Origin: JBFWYO01 sp050186335
GTDB lineage: Bacteria > Pseudomonadota > Alphaproteobacteria > Bin65
DNA: 64,000 bases
Assembly: GCA_050186335.1 (NCBI GenBank)
Contig: JBFWYO010000008.1
Span: 1 to 64,000 of the forward strand
Direction of reading: 5' to 3'
Shown: positions 44,881-53,338 of the stretch, in pieces
How the letters are laid out: each line of letters begins with the position of its first letter
Position numbering within the stretch: the first letter of the stretch is position 1
Position numbers and translations under genes: made by a program
The notes under the pieces: generated by a model
What the model saw: the letters and a program-made list of their open reading frames with translations, nothing else
What the model was told of the DNA's origin: nothing
Databases searched by the model: none

Positions 44881-45786
44881 CTAAGCGAACGCGGCGATCG
44901 CGCGCTCCACTTCCGCGGGCCGCTCGCGGATCAGCCAATGGCTGGCGTCCTCGATGCGCACGATGCGCAGATCCGGCACGTAGCGCTCCAATCCATCCAA
45001 ACACTGCGGCAGCAGGAAACGATCCTGCATGCCCCACACCACCAGGGTCGGCACGCGCACGATCATTTTCGCATCGTCGAGTTCGACCGGAGGCGGCGCC
45101 TCGCCGGTCTTGCGGTTGGGCGGCGCCATACGCATGGCGCGGTAGTAATTGACCATTCCCCTTATGGCGCCCGGCTGGCGCCACGCGGCGAGATAAGCGG
45201 CAGCATCGTCGGCCGTCATATGGCCGGCGGCGAGCGCCGGCGCGGTGATCGATTTGCGCAATTCGGCGCAATCGTCCCGGCCGAGATAGTCCTCCGCTTC
45301 CGGCGTGCGGTACTTGACGATATAGCCGCTGGCGCGCTGTTGCGCCGGATCTCCGGCCAGCAACCGCGCGAAGATCGCCGCGTGCGGGGCGTTCAGGACG
45401 ACCAGCTTGGCGATGCGCTCGGGATGCGCCAGCGCCGCCGCCCAGGCGACGATGCCGCCCCAATCATGGCCCGCGAGGACGCATTTCTCGATTCCGTAGT
45501 GGTCGAGCAACGCGATGACGTCGGCGATCAGATGCTTGGCGCGATAGGCCTCGATGTCGGCCGGCTTGTCCGACAGGTTGTAGCCCCGCATATCGGGCGC
45601 CAGGACCAGCCGATCGACCGCGAAACGGCGCATCAAGCGGCGCCAGATGTACCAGAACTCGGGGAACCCGTGCAGGAACAGCATCGGCGTATGACGCGAC
45701 GGCATGCCGGCGCGCGCGCAATGCAGGCGGAGGTCACCGACGATGACGGTATCGTGGCGTATGTCTGCTTCTTGCGGCACCGGCAC
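44881..45786 (-). CDS. Alpha/beta hydrolase, epoxide hydrolase-like
   Basis: 301 residues. Motifs: HGFPEFWYIWRR (oxyanion HGxP), GHDWGG with Asp108 as nucleophile, DMRGYNLSDKP, a cap region with NYYRAM, WGMQDRFL (acid) and DASHWL (His). This matches the epoxide hydrolase/haloalkane dehalogenase-like group with an Asp nucleophile. Its end is four bases from the convergent sspB stop. Cytoplasmic; substrate unknown. Confidence 0.92.
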   Translation of the reverse strand: MPVPQEADIRHDTVIVGDLRLHCARAGMPSRHTPMLFLHGFPEFWYIWRRLMRRFAVDRLVLAPDMRGYNLSDKPADIEAYRAKHLIADVIALLDHYGIEKCVLAGHDWGGIVAWAAALAHPERIAKLVVLNAPHAAIFARLLAGDPAQQRASGYIVKYRTPEAEDYLGRDDCAELRKSITAPALAAGHMTADDAAAYLAAWRQPGAIRGMVNYYRAMRMAPPNRKTGEAPPPVELDDAKMIVRVPTLVVWGMQDRFLLPQCLDGLERYVPDLRIVRIEDASHWLIRERPAEVERAIAAFA

Positions 45787-45995
45787 ACCGTTCGTTCCAT
45801 ACGCACGGACTCTACGTCCCCGGTACAGTCCGCGCCACTCCGACGAGACAGACCCGCCGTCGCCCAGGCGCTACGGCAACGGCGGCTTCAACGTGGGTTC
45901 ATCGCACCGCGATCCGTTCGCGGCAAACGCTGCCGCACGTTGTCGCTTGTGGCTTGTCGGTTGCACCGGTCGCGAACCAAAAAGAACATGTCAAG

Positions 45996-46028
45996 AAAAA
46001 CGGCCCGCCGATCGCTCGGCGGGCCGTT
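45996..46028 (-). terminator. Terminator of the downstream DUF4189 gene
   Basis: AACGGCCCGCCGA (45999-46011), loop TCGC, TCGGCGGGCCGTT (46016-46028): a 13-pair perfect stem. On the minus strand it ends in TTTTTC. It lies 27 bases past the stop at 46055. Confidence 0.92.
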
Positions 46029-46054
46029 CCAGTCAATCAGGGCCGGTCACGCCA

Positions 46055-46411
46055 TCAGCGCGTCGTGCAACCCCACACGCGAATTTGGCAGCCCTGCCCG
46101 TACTTCGAGCATTCCTGCATAGCGACCAACTGTGCCGCTTCCCTCGTTTGGCGCACCGCCCAGCCATAGTCCATACGCGGCGTCGTTGCGTAGGCCGCGC
46201 AGGCGTTCGAGAACGACAATTTGCGCGTGCATGTGCCGCCGCATTCGCGCAGTGCCGCCGCTTCCGCCGCGGCACGGGACGGGAAGTCGACCGCCCAACC
46301 GTAGGCGCCGCGCGGACCGACCGCGATGGCGCCCCAGTTTTCGGCCATCGCCATGCCTGTGCCGCCGATGAAAAGGCCCAATGTCAAAATCACCCTTGTG
46401 AACAGTTTCAT
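46055..46411 (-). CDS. Exported DUF4189 domain protein (copy 1)
   Basis: 118 residues. A signal peptide (MKLFTRVILTLGLFIGGTGMAMA) precedes ENWGAIAVGPRGAYGWAVDFPSRAAAEAAALRECGG and QECSKYGQGCQIRVWGCTTR, the DUF4189 pattern with six cysteines that probably form disulfides. Function unknown. It is a tandem paralogue of the gene at 46595. Each copy has its own terminator, so they are likely expressed separately. Confidence 0.9.
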   Translation of the reverse strand: MKLFTRVILTLGLFIGGTGMAMAENWGAIAVGPRGAYGWAVDFPSRAAAEAAALRECGGTCTRKLSFSNACAAYATTPRMDYGWAVRQTREAAQLVAMQECSKYGQGCQIRVWGCTTR

Positions 46412-46540
46412 TCGTGTTTCTCCTCGGATTCCTAAAGGTAACAATTTCGCTTTCGTTGTAGAACAGACCGATCGCCGAACGACAGCAAACGACTCGGCCT
46501 TATTACGTGGACAGAAGCTGGAACGCCACCGCGTCACGAA

Positions 46541-46576
46541 AAAATAAGAGAGCCGGTCATTGCGACCGGCTCTCTG
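46541..46576 (-). terminator. Terminator between the two DUF4189 genes
   Basis: AGAGAGCCGGTC (46548-46559), loop ATTGC, GACCGGCTCTCT (46565-46576): twelve perfect pairs, followed on the minus strand by TTATTTTTT. It lies 18 bases past the stop of the gene at 46595. Confidence 0.95.
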
Positions 46577-46594
46577 ATGATCTGGAAATTCACT

Positions 46595-46966
46595 TTATCT
46601 GGTCGTGCAGGCCCAAACGTGGACGCGACAACCCTGGCCGTACTTCGAGCACTCCTGCATCGCAACCATCTGCGCTTCTTCTTTCGAATTGCGCGTGGCC
46701 CAACCGTATGCGCGGATATTGCCCGAGGCGTCTTGCGCCGTCGCGTATGCGCCGCAGGTATCGGCGAACGAAAGCTTACGCTGGCAACGGCCGCCGCATT
46801 CGCTGAGCGCGGCGTTTTCAGCCGCTTGACGAGATGGGAAGTCGTACGACCAGCCATAGGCGCCGTTCGGCCCGATTGCGATGGCACCCCAATTCTCGGC
46901 CGCTGCGAAACCCGTGCCGGCAATCAGGAGCCCTACGGAAACAAGTGCTGTTTTGAGAATTTTCAT
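46595..46966 (-). CDS. Exported DUF4189 domain protein (copy 2)
   Basis: 123 residues, clearly paralogous to the gene at 46055: signal peptide MKILKTALVSVGLLIAGTGFAAA, ENWGAIAIGPNGAYGWSYDFPSRQ, ECGGRCQRKLSFADTCGAY and a nearly identical C-terminus MVAMQECSKYGQGCRVHVWACTTR. It carries a five-residue insertion (around DASGNI) relative to copy 1. All six cysteines are conserved between copies. Function unknown; periplasmic or secreted. Confidence 0.92.
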   Translation of the reverse strand: MKILKTALVSVGLLIAGTGFAAAENWGAIAIGPNGAYGWSYDFPSRQAAENAALSECGGRCQRKLSFADTCGAYATAQDASGNIRAYGWATRNSKEEAQMVAMQECSKYGQGCRVHVWACTTR

Positions 46967-47378
46967 GTTCGCCCTCTAGACGTCTTGGAGTTTATCGGAA
47001 AGATCTTGCCATGAACCGCTTCGGCGCACTGCCGTTCGCCTTTGCTCCACCTGGTCGACGTCGAGATCCTTCCCGTAGCGCTCGGCCGGCCGTTGCCATT
47101 ATTTGGTTCCGGATGGCCAGCCGACGTCCGGAACCTAGTATTTATCAGTATATCATAAAGGAGCGCCAGTCTGTGACCTTAATCACGTTTCACGGAAGGT
47201 CCGGAAAACTGCGGCGGACCGGCGATCCGCTTGGTTCGATGAGCGATCGGCGTGCGATCCAACTCCGGGGCGGCGCGCCCGTATTCGGCGAGCCGCTGGC
47301 GCTCCGGGTCAATTGCGCCGCGCACGCCCAGTTTCGATCGGTGCACGGAGCCAACCCCCGTGCTTCCGTGCATGTCCG
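46967..47378. other. 412-base gap with a hairpin and AT-rich block
   Basis: No convincing gene. GGTTCCGGA (47105-47113) and TCCGGAACC (47127-47135) form nine perfect pairs with a 13-base loop. An AT-rich stretch TTTATCAGTATATCATAAA follows at 47141-47159, then GGAG. The left end should hold the promoter of the DUF4189 gene, the right part that of the LysE-family gene. Confidence 0.6.
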
Positions 47379-48017
47379 ATGATCGATCCCGCGACGTTTG
47401 GCGCCTTCGTGTTCACCGCCGTCATCATCGTGATATCGCCCGGGCCGGATACTATGCTGCTGTTGCGCTATACGATGAACGGCGGTCGCCGCATCGGGCT
47501 CGCGACCGTTGCCGGCATTCAGCTCGGCATGGTGGCGCACACGGTCTTGGCGGTCGCCGGGCTGTCGTTGATCATCGCGAAATCGCCGTTGCTGTTCAAA
47601 CTGATCGCGGTCGGCGGGGCGCTGTATTTGGCATACTTGGCAATTCAAGCTTTGCGTGCCGGCATGCTGCGTATCCGCGGCGACGCGGCACCCTTGCGCA
47701 TCTCGGGTTGGCGAGCGATGCGCGACGCGTTCGTCACCAACATGCTCAATCCCAAAGTGATCCTTCTATTCATCGCGCTGTTTCCCAATTTCGTCGACCC
47801 AAGGCGCGACGACGTATGGATGCAATTGATCGTCCTCGGTGCGGTGCTGATCGCCATCAACTTCATGTGGCTGATCCCGCTGGCGGCGTTTGCCGGACTG
47901 ATGCGGCGGTGGCTCGGCACTGCCGCGGTACAACGCGGCGTAAACTGGGCGACTTTCTCGGTTTTTATGAGCTTTGCCGTCCTGATGGTGCTCGAACACG
48001 TCTTTCACGTATTCTGA
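47379..48017 (+). CDS. LysE/RhtB family amino acid exporter
   Basis: 212 residues with about six membrane helices. The start FGAFVFTAVIIVISPGPDTMLLLRYTMNGGRRIGLATVAGIQLG is the classic LysE/RhtB signature (SPGPD). AFVTNMLNPKVILLFIALFPNF is the second conserved segment. Such transporters export amino acids such as threonine, homoserine or lysine, or structurally related compounds. ATG 47379 gives the family N-terminus. Single gene. Confidence 0.94.
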   Translation: MIDPATFGAFVFTAVIIVISPGPDTMLLLRYTMNGGRRIGLATVAGIQLGMVAHTVLAVAGLSLIIAKSPLLFKLIAVGGALYLAYLAIQALRAGMLRIRGDAAPLRISGWRAMRDAFVTNMLNPKVILLFIALFPNFVDPRRDDVWMQLIVLGAVLIAINFMWLIPLAAFAGLMRRWLGTAAVQRGVNWATFSVFMSFAVLMVLEHVFHVF

Positions 48018-48328
48018 GTCGTACGCCGCAAAACGGTGCAGAAAATTGGCCTCGATCGCGCCGGGCCACTCGTTCGCGTCGACGTCGTGCAATTCCGGCA
48101 CCTTCACCCGAGAGGATCGGATGCCTGAGCGTTGCCGCGGCGGCGCCTCCAGAATCGAGCCGCTGGAGCCTTGGATGACGCCAGCCGAAGATCGTCGGAA
48201 TCGACGTCCCGGCATATTTCTTGTACTGGAAACGACAATGAAAATCGTTCTATTGCAGCGGAAGCCGCAACCGTTCGGCCGACCGCTTTGCCGCCCTCTC
48301 GACGCAGACCGACCAGCGCGACGTGAAC
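48018..48328. other. 311-base gap without a recognisable gene
   Basis: Between the LysE-type and TfoX-like genes. I see no open frame with family resemblance, no strong hairpin and no repeat. It should contain the promoter of the TfoX-like gene. Confidence 0.5.
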
Positions 48329-48718
48329 ATGGCCGTCAGTAAGGAATTTCTCGACTACGTAGCGGAACAGCTTGAGCCGTTCGGCAGATTCGCCATCCGC
48401 CGCATGTTCAGCGGCGCGGGCTTGTTTCGCGACGGGCTGATGTTCGCCCTGGCCATCGACGACGTGCTGTACCTCAAGGCCGACGACGCCAACCGGGGCG
48501 ATTTCGAGCGCGCCGGAACGGGTCCGTATACCTATCAGCGCGCCGGCCGCGAGCGGAGCCTGGGCTATTACGAAGTCCCGGTCGATGTGCTGGAGGATTC
48601 CGGCGCGCTCGCGCTGTGGGCGCGCAATGCCCACGGCGCCGCCTTGCGGGCCGCGCGTTCACCGGGCGCACGATCGCTCAAGCGGCCTTCGCGTGGCCGG
48701 CCGACGCGTCGGCGCTAA
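48329..48718 (+). CDS. TfoX N-terminal domain protein
   Basis: 129 residues. FLDYVAEQLEPFGRFAIRRMFSGAGLFRDGLMFALAIDDVLYLKAD matches the TfoX_N fold, followed by YYEVPVDVLEDSGALALWARNAHGAALRA. The C-terminal TfoX domain of competence regulators is absent; the tail is basic (Arg/Lys/Pro rich). Stand-alone TfoX_N proteins are common in proteobacteria and their role is not established. It precedes fumC by 66 bases on the same strand. Confidence 0.88.
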   Translation: MAVSKEFLDYVAEQLEPFGRFAIRRMFSGAGLFRDGLMFALAIDDVLYLKADDANRGDFERAGTGPYTYQRAGRERSLGYYEVPVDVLEDSGALALWARNAHGAALRAARSPGARSLKRPSRGRPTRRR

Positions 48719-48784
48719 GCCGCCTTTCCTTCGGGGCCGAACATTGTGCTAAAACCGCCGCCTTCATCGATCCGGAGCCAATTC

Positions 48785-50182
48785 ATGAGCCAGAAGACCC
48801 GCACCGAAACCGATACCATGGGCGCCGTCGACGTACCGGCGGACAAATACTGGGGCGCGCAAACCCAGCGATCTTTGCAGAATTTCAAGATCGGCGGGCA
48901 GCGCATGCCGGAGCCGGTGGTGCGCGCATTCGGCATCCAGAAGCGCGCCGCGGCACAGGCCAACATGGCGCTCGGCGAGTTGGACAAGAAGATCGGCCAA
49001 GCCATCGTCAGGGCCGCGACCGAAGTGATGGACGGCAAGCTGATGGAGCATTTTCCGCTGGTCGTCTGGCAGACCGGCTCGGGCACCCAGAGCAACATGA
49101 ACGCGAACGAAGTGATCTCGAACCGGGCCATCGAGATGCTCGGCGGCACGATCGGCTCGAAAAAGCCGGTGCATCCGAACGATCACGTCAATCGCGGACA
49201 ATCGTCAAACGACTCCTTTCCGGCGGTCATGCACATCGCCGCCGTCATGGAAATAAAGCAGCGTTTGCTGCCGGCGCTGGAACATTTGCGCAAGGCGTTC
49301 GACAGGAAGCGCAAGCAGTTCGACAAGATCATCAAGATCGGTCGTACGCACACGCAGGATGCGACGCCGCTGACCTTGGGCCAGGAGTTTTCCGGCTACG
49401 TCACGCAAATCGCTTACGGCATCGAGCGCGTAAAATCCTGCCTGCCCCGCCTCTCGCAACTGGCCCAGGGCGGCACGGCGGTCGGCACCGGCTTGAACGC
49501 CAAGATCGGCTTTGCCGAGAAATTCGCCGAGGAGACTTCGAAGATCACCGGCCACAAGTTCAGGCCGGCGGAGAACATGTTCGAGGCGCTGGCGGCGCAC
49601 GACGCGGTGGTCGAAACCTCGGGCGCGCTCAACGTACTGGCGGTGTCGCTGATGAAGATCGCCAACGACATCCGCTTCCTCGCATCCGGTCCGCGCAGCG
49701 GCCTTGGCGAATTGCTGCTGCCGGAGAACGAGCCCGGCTCGTCGATCATGCCGGGCAAGGTCAACCCGACCCAATCCGAAGCCATGACCATGGTGTGCGC
49801 CCAAGTTATGGGCAACAACGTGGCAGTTTCGATCGGCGGCTCGAACGGGCATTTCGAGCTCAACGTGTTCAAGCCGGTGATGATCTACAATTTGTTGATG
49901 TCGATCCGGCTGCTGGCCGATGCGTCGGTCAGTTTTGCGGACAATTGCGTGGTCGGCATCGAGGCCAACGAGCCGCGCATTCACAAGCTGGTTTCCGATT
50001 CACTGATGCTAGTGACTGCGCTCAATCCGCATATCGGCTACGATAATGCCGCCAAGGTCGCCAAGAAGGCGCACAAGGACGGCACGTCGCTCCGGCAAGC
50101 TGCGAAGGCTCTCAAGCTGCTCACCGACGAACAGTTCGATCAGTGGGTGAAACCGGAGAAGATGCTCGGACCGTCCAAATAG
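48785..50182 (+). CDS. fumC: Fumarate hydratase class II
   Basis: 465 residues, normal for FumC. Conserved blocks: WGAQTQRSLQNFKIGG, QTGSGTQSNMNANEVISNRA, HPNDHVNRGQSSNDSFP, IGRTHTQDATPLTLGQEFSGY and the superfamily signature GSSIMPGKVNP. It interconverts fumarate and malate in the TCA cycle, is iron-free and cytoplasmic. ATG 48785 is preferred over an upstream in-frame start. A ribbon-helix-helix gene follows 30 bases downstream. Confidence 0.98.
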   Translation: MSQKTRTETDTMGAVDVPADKYWGAQTQRSLQNFKIGGQRMPEPVVRAFGIQKRAAAQANMALGELDKKIGQAIVRAATEVMDGKLMEHFPLVVWQTGSGTQSNMNANEVISNRAIEMLGGTIGSKKPVHPNDHVNRGQSSNDSFPAVMHIAAVMEIKQRLLPALEHLRKAFDRKRKQFDKIIKIGRTHTQDATPLTLGQEFSGYVTQIAYGIERVKSCLPRLSQLAQGGTAVGTGLNAKIGFAEKFAEETSKITGHKFRPAENMFEALAAHDAVVETSGALNVLAVSLMKIANDIRFLASGPRSGLGELLLPENEPGSSIMPGKVNPTQSEAMTMVCAQVMGNNVAVSIGGSNGHFELNVFKPVMIYNLLMSIRLLADASVSFADNCVVGIEANEPRIHKLVSDSLMLVTALNPHIGYDNAAKVAKKAHKDGTSLRQAAKALKLLTDEQFDQWVKPEKMLGPSK

Positions 50183-50212
50183 ACGCCGAATAGACCGCGA
50201 GCGGAGGCAAAT

Positions 50213-50422
50213 TTGCGCAAACGTTCCGTCACCATCATGGGCCACCGGACCAGCGTCTCGATTGAGGACGAGTTCTGGGAGGCGCTGCGGGATCTGGCCG
50301 CGCGCGAAGGGCTGACCGTGAAGGAGTTGATCGCGCGGGTCGATTCCGGCGCCGACGGCAATTTGTCGAGCGCGCTTCGGTTGCATGTGCTGCGCATGCT
50401 GCGCGAAAAATCGAATTCCTGA
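50213..50422 (+). CDS. Ribbon-helix-helix domain protein
   Basis: 69 residues. RKRSVTIMGHRTSVSIEDEFWEALRDLAAREGLTVKELIARVDS is the RHH_4 pattern: a beta-strand pairing segment and two helices for DNA binding. The TTG start at 50213 is favoured since GGAGG lies five bases upstream and relatives begin with the K-R-S-V-T-I segment; an internal ATG (50237) would remove it. It follows fumC on the same strand, an arrangement known in other alphaproteobacteria. Targets unknown. Confidence 0.88.
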   Translation: MRKRSVTIMGHRTSVSIEDEFWEALRDLAAREGLTVKELIARVDSGADGNLSSALRLHVLRMLREKSNS

Positions 50423-51298
50423 AGTCGGTGGACGCGTGCGGCAAAAAAGCGCCGCGCCGACGAGCGGCACAGCGCAGTTTCTGGGAGATAGAGGAAAACG
50501 AACCCCGGGACGCCACGATCGGCGGACCAGCGGGAGTGGTGGCTGCGGCGAGCGACCGATCGGCTCGATCCGCGCGCGGCGCTGCCTGCGTCAATCGTGC
50601 AGCAAGCGCCGTTCCGTCATGCCCTGGCCTGACCTAAGAAGCCGGACCGGCTCGACCAATGCCGGAAGCACGAAATCGATCGTATCAGCCGCCGCGCACA
50701 GCCACCGTTCACCCCCCAAAAACGGCACACGAGGCTACCGAGTCGGGAGGAGAACCCGATTTCGTGGGCCGTCAGTATTACTACGTATATGACCAAAGCT
50801 GCATCCCCGACGAGCGGATGGCGGCCGGACCGCGATGCAAACCGCAGCATCAGCATAAAATCATTTTGTTTTAATAAGTTAGGCCAGTTCGCATCGATCC
50901 GGGCGATGAAGCCGGGAATGCCGCCGGCCTAGCTCCGGTGAATGGCTGCATTGTAACTGAGGTATAGCTTGCCATCGCCAATGCGCCGGACGGCCGGATC
51001 GATCGATGCGACATAGGTTCCGGACACGGCATCGACGTGATCGCAGCTATACGGCATTCCGCATCCTGTCTCGAACGCTCGATGGTCCGCCCTTGCGCAT
51101 CGTGAACTGCCTCGACTGCGGCGCTGGGCTCGCTGACCCCGCGCGAGAAATATCTTCGCCGCTTCGGCCGACGACGCCGGTCGAACGGCGTCTAATATTC
51201 GTCGTATCCGCCTGACGCCTGAGGTTCGTCGTCGATCCGCCAGCGGAGAAACTTGCTCGCTGCTTTCCGCGCTGCGCGCGTTCTGGTATGGCTGCGCC
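50423..51298. other. 876-base gap with possible gene remnant
   Basis: No intact gene recognised on either strand. An AT-rich stretch lies at about 50858-50880. A minus-strand fragment at 50929-51057 resembles the C-terminus of a YHS-domain protein and is listed separately. Otherwise I see nothing. Confidence 0.5.
50929..51057 (-). pseudogene. Possible remnant of a YHS-domain protein (C-terminal part)
   Basis: The last 42 codons of a minus-strand frame read CDHVDAVSGTYVASIDPAV then RRIGDGKLYLSYNAAIHRS, resembling the end of small periplasmic YHS proteins (VDGKLYLNYN-type). The preceding part of the frame has no such resemblance and is Arg/Ser-rich, so a full gene is not present. Short resemblance only; could be chance. 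Confidence 0.3.
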
Positions 51299-52228
51299 AT
51301 GACCGCCCGCGCCATCGTCCGAGGCTTGCTGACCTTCGTCGTCCCGTCATCGCTTTACAATCGTAGCGGCGGCCGAACCTTATCGGCGCGCTATTGCTAT
51401 TCGGTCTATCTGCGTCACGTTGCCATGCTGCACGCGGCCGGTTTGCCGACCGAGGCAAAAACCGTTGCCGAGATCGGCCCCGGCGAATCGATCGGCACCG
51501 GGCTGGCCGCGCTGATCGCCGGCGCCGAGCAATATTACGGCTTCGATATCAAAGACTATGGGCGGCATCCGGATACGCTCGGCTTGTTCGACGAGATCGT
51601 CGCGCTATTTCGCGCCCGCGCGCCGATCCCCGGCAACGGCGAGTTTCCGACCATCAAACCGGTCCTTGCATCCGACGATTTTCCGCATGCCGCCTTGCCA
51701 AACGCCCGCCTTACCGCTTCGCTCGACGAGTACCGCATCGCCAAGCTGCGCACGGCCTTGGCGCGCGGCGGCGACGCCGCGCCGGTCAAGTACGCCGCAC
51801 CCTGGTTCGATGCGGCGCGCGTCAAGAAAAAATCGGTCGACTGGATCTTCTCGCAGGCCGTGATGGAGCATATCGACGATCTGCCCGGCACATTCCGAGC
51901 CTGCCGCCAGTGGCTCACGGATTCCGGGACGATGAGCCACCAGATCGATTACAAGTCCCACGGCACGGCGCCGGCGTGGAACGGCCATTGGCTGTATTCG
52001 CCGCTCGCCTGGCGCTGCGTGCGCGGCGCGCGGCTGTATCTGGTCAACCGCCAACCGCATTCGGCTTATCTGCGCGCCTTGAACGACGCCGGATTTCGCG
52101 TTGTGATCGAAAAACGCGTGACGCGCGACGACGGCATTGCGCGCGCGCAATTGCCGAAACCGTATTGCGCCCTGCCGGACGAGGATCTCGTCACCGCCGG
52201 CGCATTTCTGGCGGCGCAACCGGCGTAA
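51299..52228 (+). CDS. Class I SAM-dependent methyltransferase-like protein
   Basis: 309 residues. VAEIGPGESIGTGLAALIAGAEQYYGFDI is a motif I (E-x-G-x-G variant) with the acidic end of strand 2 in FDI, and VDWIFSQAVMEHIDDLPGTFRACRQWLTDSGTMSHQIDY fits motifs IV-VI of methyltransferase_11-type proteins. Members in surface-polysaccharide loci look similar. It is convergent with the Ldh-family gene, four bases apart. Target unknown. Confidence 0.85.
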   Translation: MTARAIVRGLLTFVVPSSLYNRSGGRTLSARYCYSVYLRHVAMLHAAGLPTEAKTVAEIGPGESIGTGLAALIAGAEQYYGFDIKDYGRHPDTLGLFDEIVALFRARAPIPGNGEFPTIKPVLASDDFPHAALPNARLTASLDEYRIAKLRTALARGGDAAPVKYAAPWFDAARVKKKSVDWIFSQAVMEHIDDLPGTFRACRQWLTDSGTMSHQIDYKSHGTAPAWNGHWLYSPLAWRCVRGARLYLVNRQPHSAYLRALNDAGFRVVIEKRVTRDDGIARAQLPKPYCALPDEDLVTAGAFLAAQPA

Positions 52229-52232
52229 AAAG

Positions 52233-53300
52233 CTATCGCGCGAGCGCCAGAAATTTCTTGGCGCTTAACCCCGACAGGTCGGCCGCCGACTGCAGTTCGG
52301 CCCAGGTGACGTCGTCGATCGGCACGCCGTGCTTCACGCGGGCTGCGCGCGACAGGCGTTCCGGATCGCCCGGGATAAGGACCGGCGCGGATTCATCGGC
52401 CGCGGGCGACGCCTTGAAATATTTCACCACCTCGTCGATCTCCTTTTTGAGGTGATCGAGCGCGACGAGGCGTTTGGGCTGAATCACGATCGTCAGCATA
52501 TTGTTGATGATACCGCGATCGCGCCGATGCTTGGGTTGGATAGTGAGGCCGCCGATCAGCGCCGCGCCGAAAATTTCCGCGAACAGGGCCAAGCCGTAGC
52601 CTTTGTGATCGGCCATCGGCAGCGCGGCGCCGATCGGGTTGACGAACATCACGCCCGGATCGGTGGTCGGCCGGCCTTTATTGTCCAGCAACAGGCCTTC
52701 GGCCACCCGCTCGCCCTTGTTCCTGGCGACGCGAACCTTGCCGAGCGCCACCTTGCTGGTCGCGAAATCGAGAATGATCGGCGGCGTCTTCCCGGTCGCC
52801 GGCAGCGTCAGGCAGATCGGGTTGGTGCAGTAGCGCGCATCCGTGCCGCGATGGGGCGCGACGAGCGCCGCGTGCCCCGCCACGTTGACAAAGTGCAGCG
52901 AAATCAGGCCCGCCTCGGCGATTTTCTCGCCGTAAGTGCCGACGCGTCCGATATGGTGCGCGTTGTGCAGCCCGGCGACGGCAATGCCGAATTTCTTGGC
53001 GCGCGCGATCGCTTTGGCGGCGATCTGCAGGCCGAGCACCTGGCCGTAACCGGCCTGCCCGTCGGCCACCAGGAATGGCCCGTCGTCGCGTTCGAGCTTG
53101 ATCGACTTGTTCGGGCGCAGCTTCTTCTCTTTTACGTGCTGCATGTAGCTCGGCAGCATGCCGACGCCGTGGCTGTCGTGGCCTTTGAGATTGGCCTCGA
53201 CCAGATGGTCGGCGACGATGGCGGCTTCCTTCTTGCTGCTGCCCGCCGCCTCGATCATGGCCGCGGCGGCCTTTCGCAGTTTCGTGTGCTGGACGATCAT
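52233..53300 (-). CDS. Ldh/malate/L-sulfolactate dehydrogenase family oxidoreductase
   Basis: 355 residues. The family fold (YlbC/ComC-type, Ldh_2) is shown by ANLKGHDSHGVGMLPSYMQHV, GQAGYGQVLGLQIAAKAIARA, NAHHIGRVGTYGEKIAEAG, ILDFATSKVALGKVRVARNKGE and DHKGYGLALFAEIFGAALIGG. These NAD(P)-dependent enzymes reduce 2-oxo acids (malate, sulfolactate, ureidoglycolate). The substrate is not clear. It lies downstream of the AI-2E family gene (38 bases) on the same strand. Confidence 0.93.
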   Translation of the reverse strand: MIVQHTKLRKAAAAMIEAAGSSKKEAAIVADHLVEANLKGHDSHGVGMLPSYMQHVKEKKLRPNKSIKLERDDGPFLVADGQAGYGQVLGLQIAAKAIARAKKFGIAVAGLHNAHHIGRVGTYGEKIAEAGLISLHFVNVAGHAALVAPHRGTDARYCTNPICLTLPATGKTPPIILDFATSKVALGKVRVARNKGERVAEGLLLDNKGRPTTDPGVMFVNPIGAALPMADHKGYGLALFAEIFGAALIGGLTIQPKHRRDRGIINNMLTIVIQPKRLVALDHLKKEIDEVVKYFKASPAADESAPVLIPGDPERLSRAARVKHGVPIDDVTWAELQSAADLSGLSAKKFLALAR

Positions 53301-53338
53301 GCACTTCCCCCGAACGGCGCGTCGCGCGGCATTTTACA

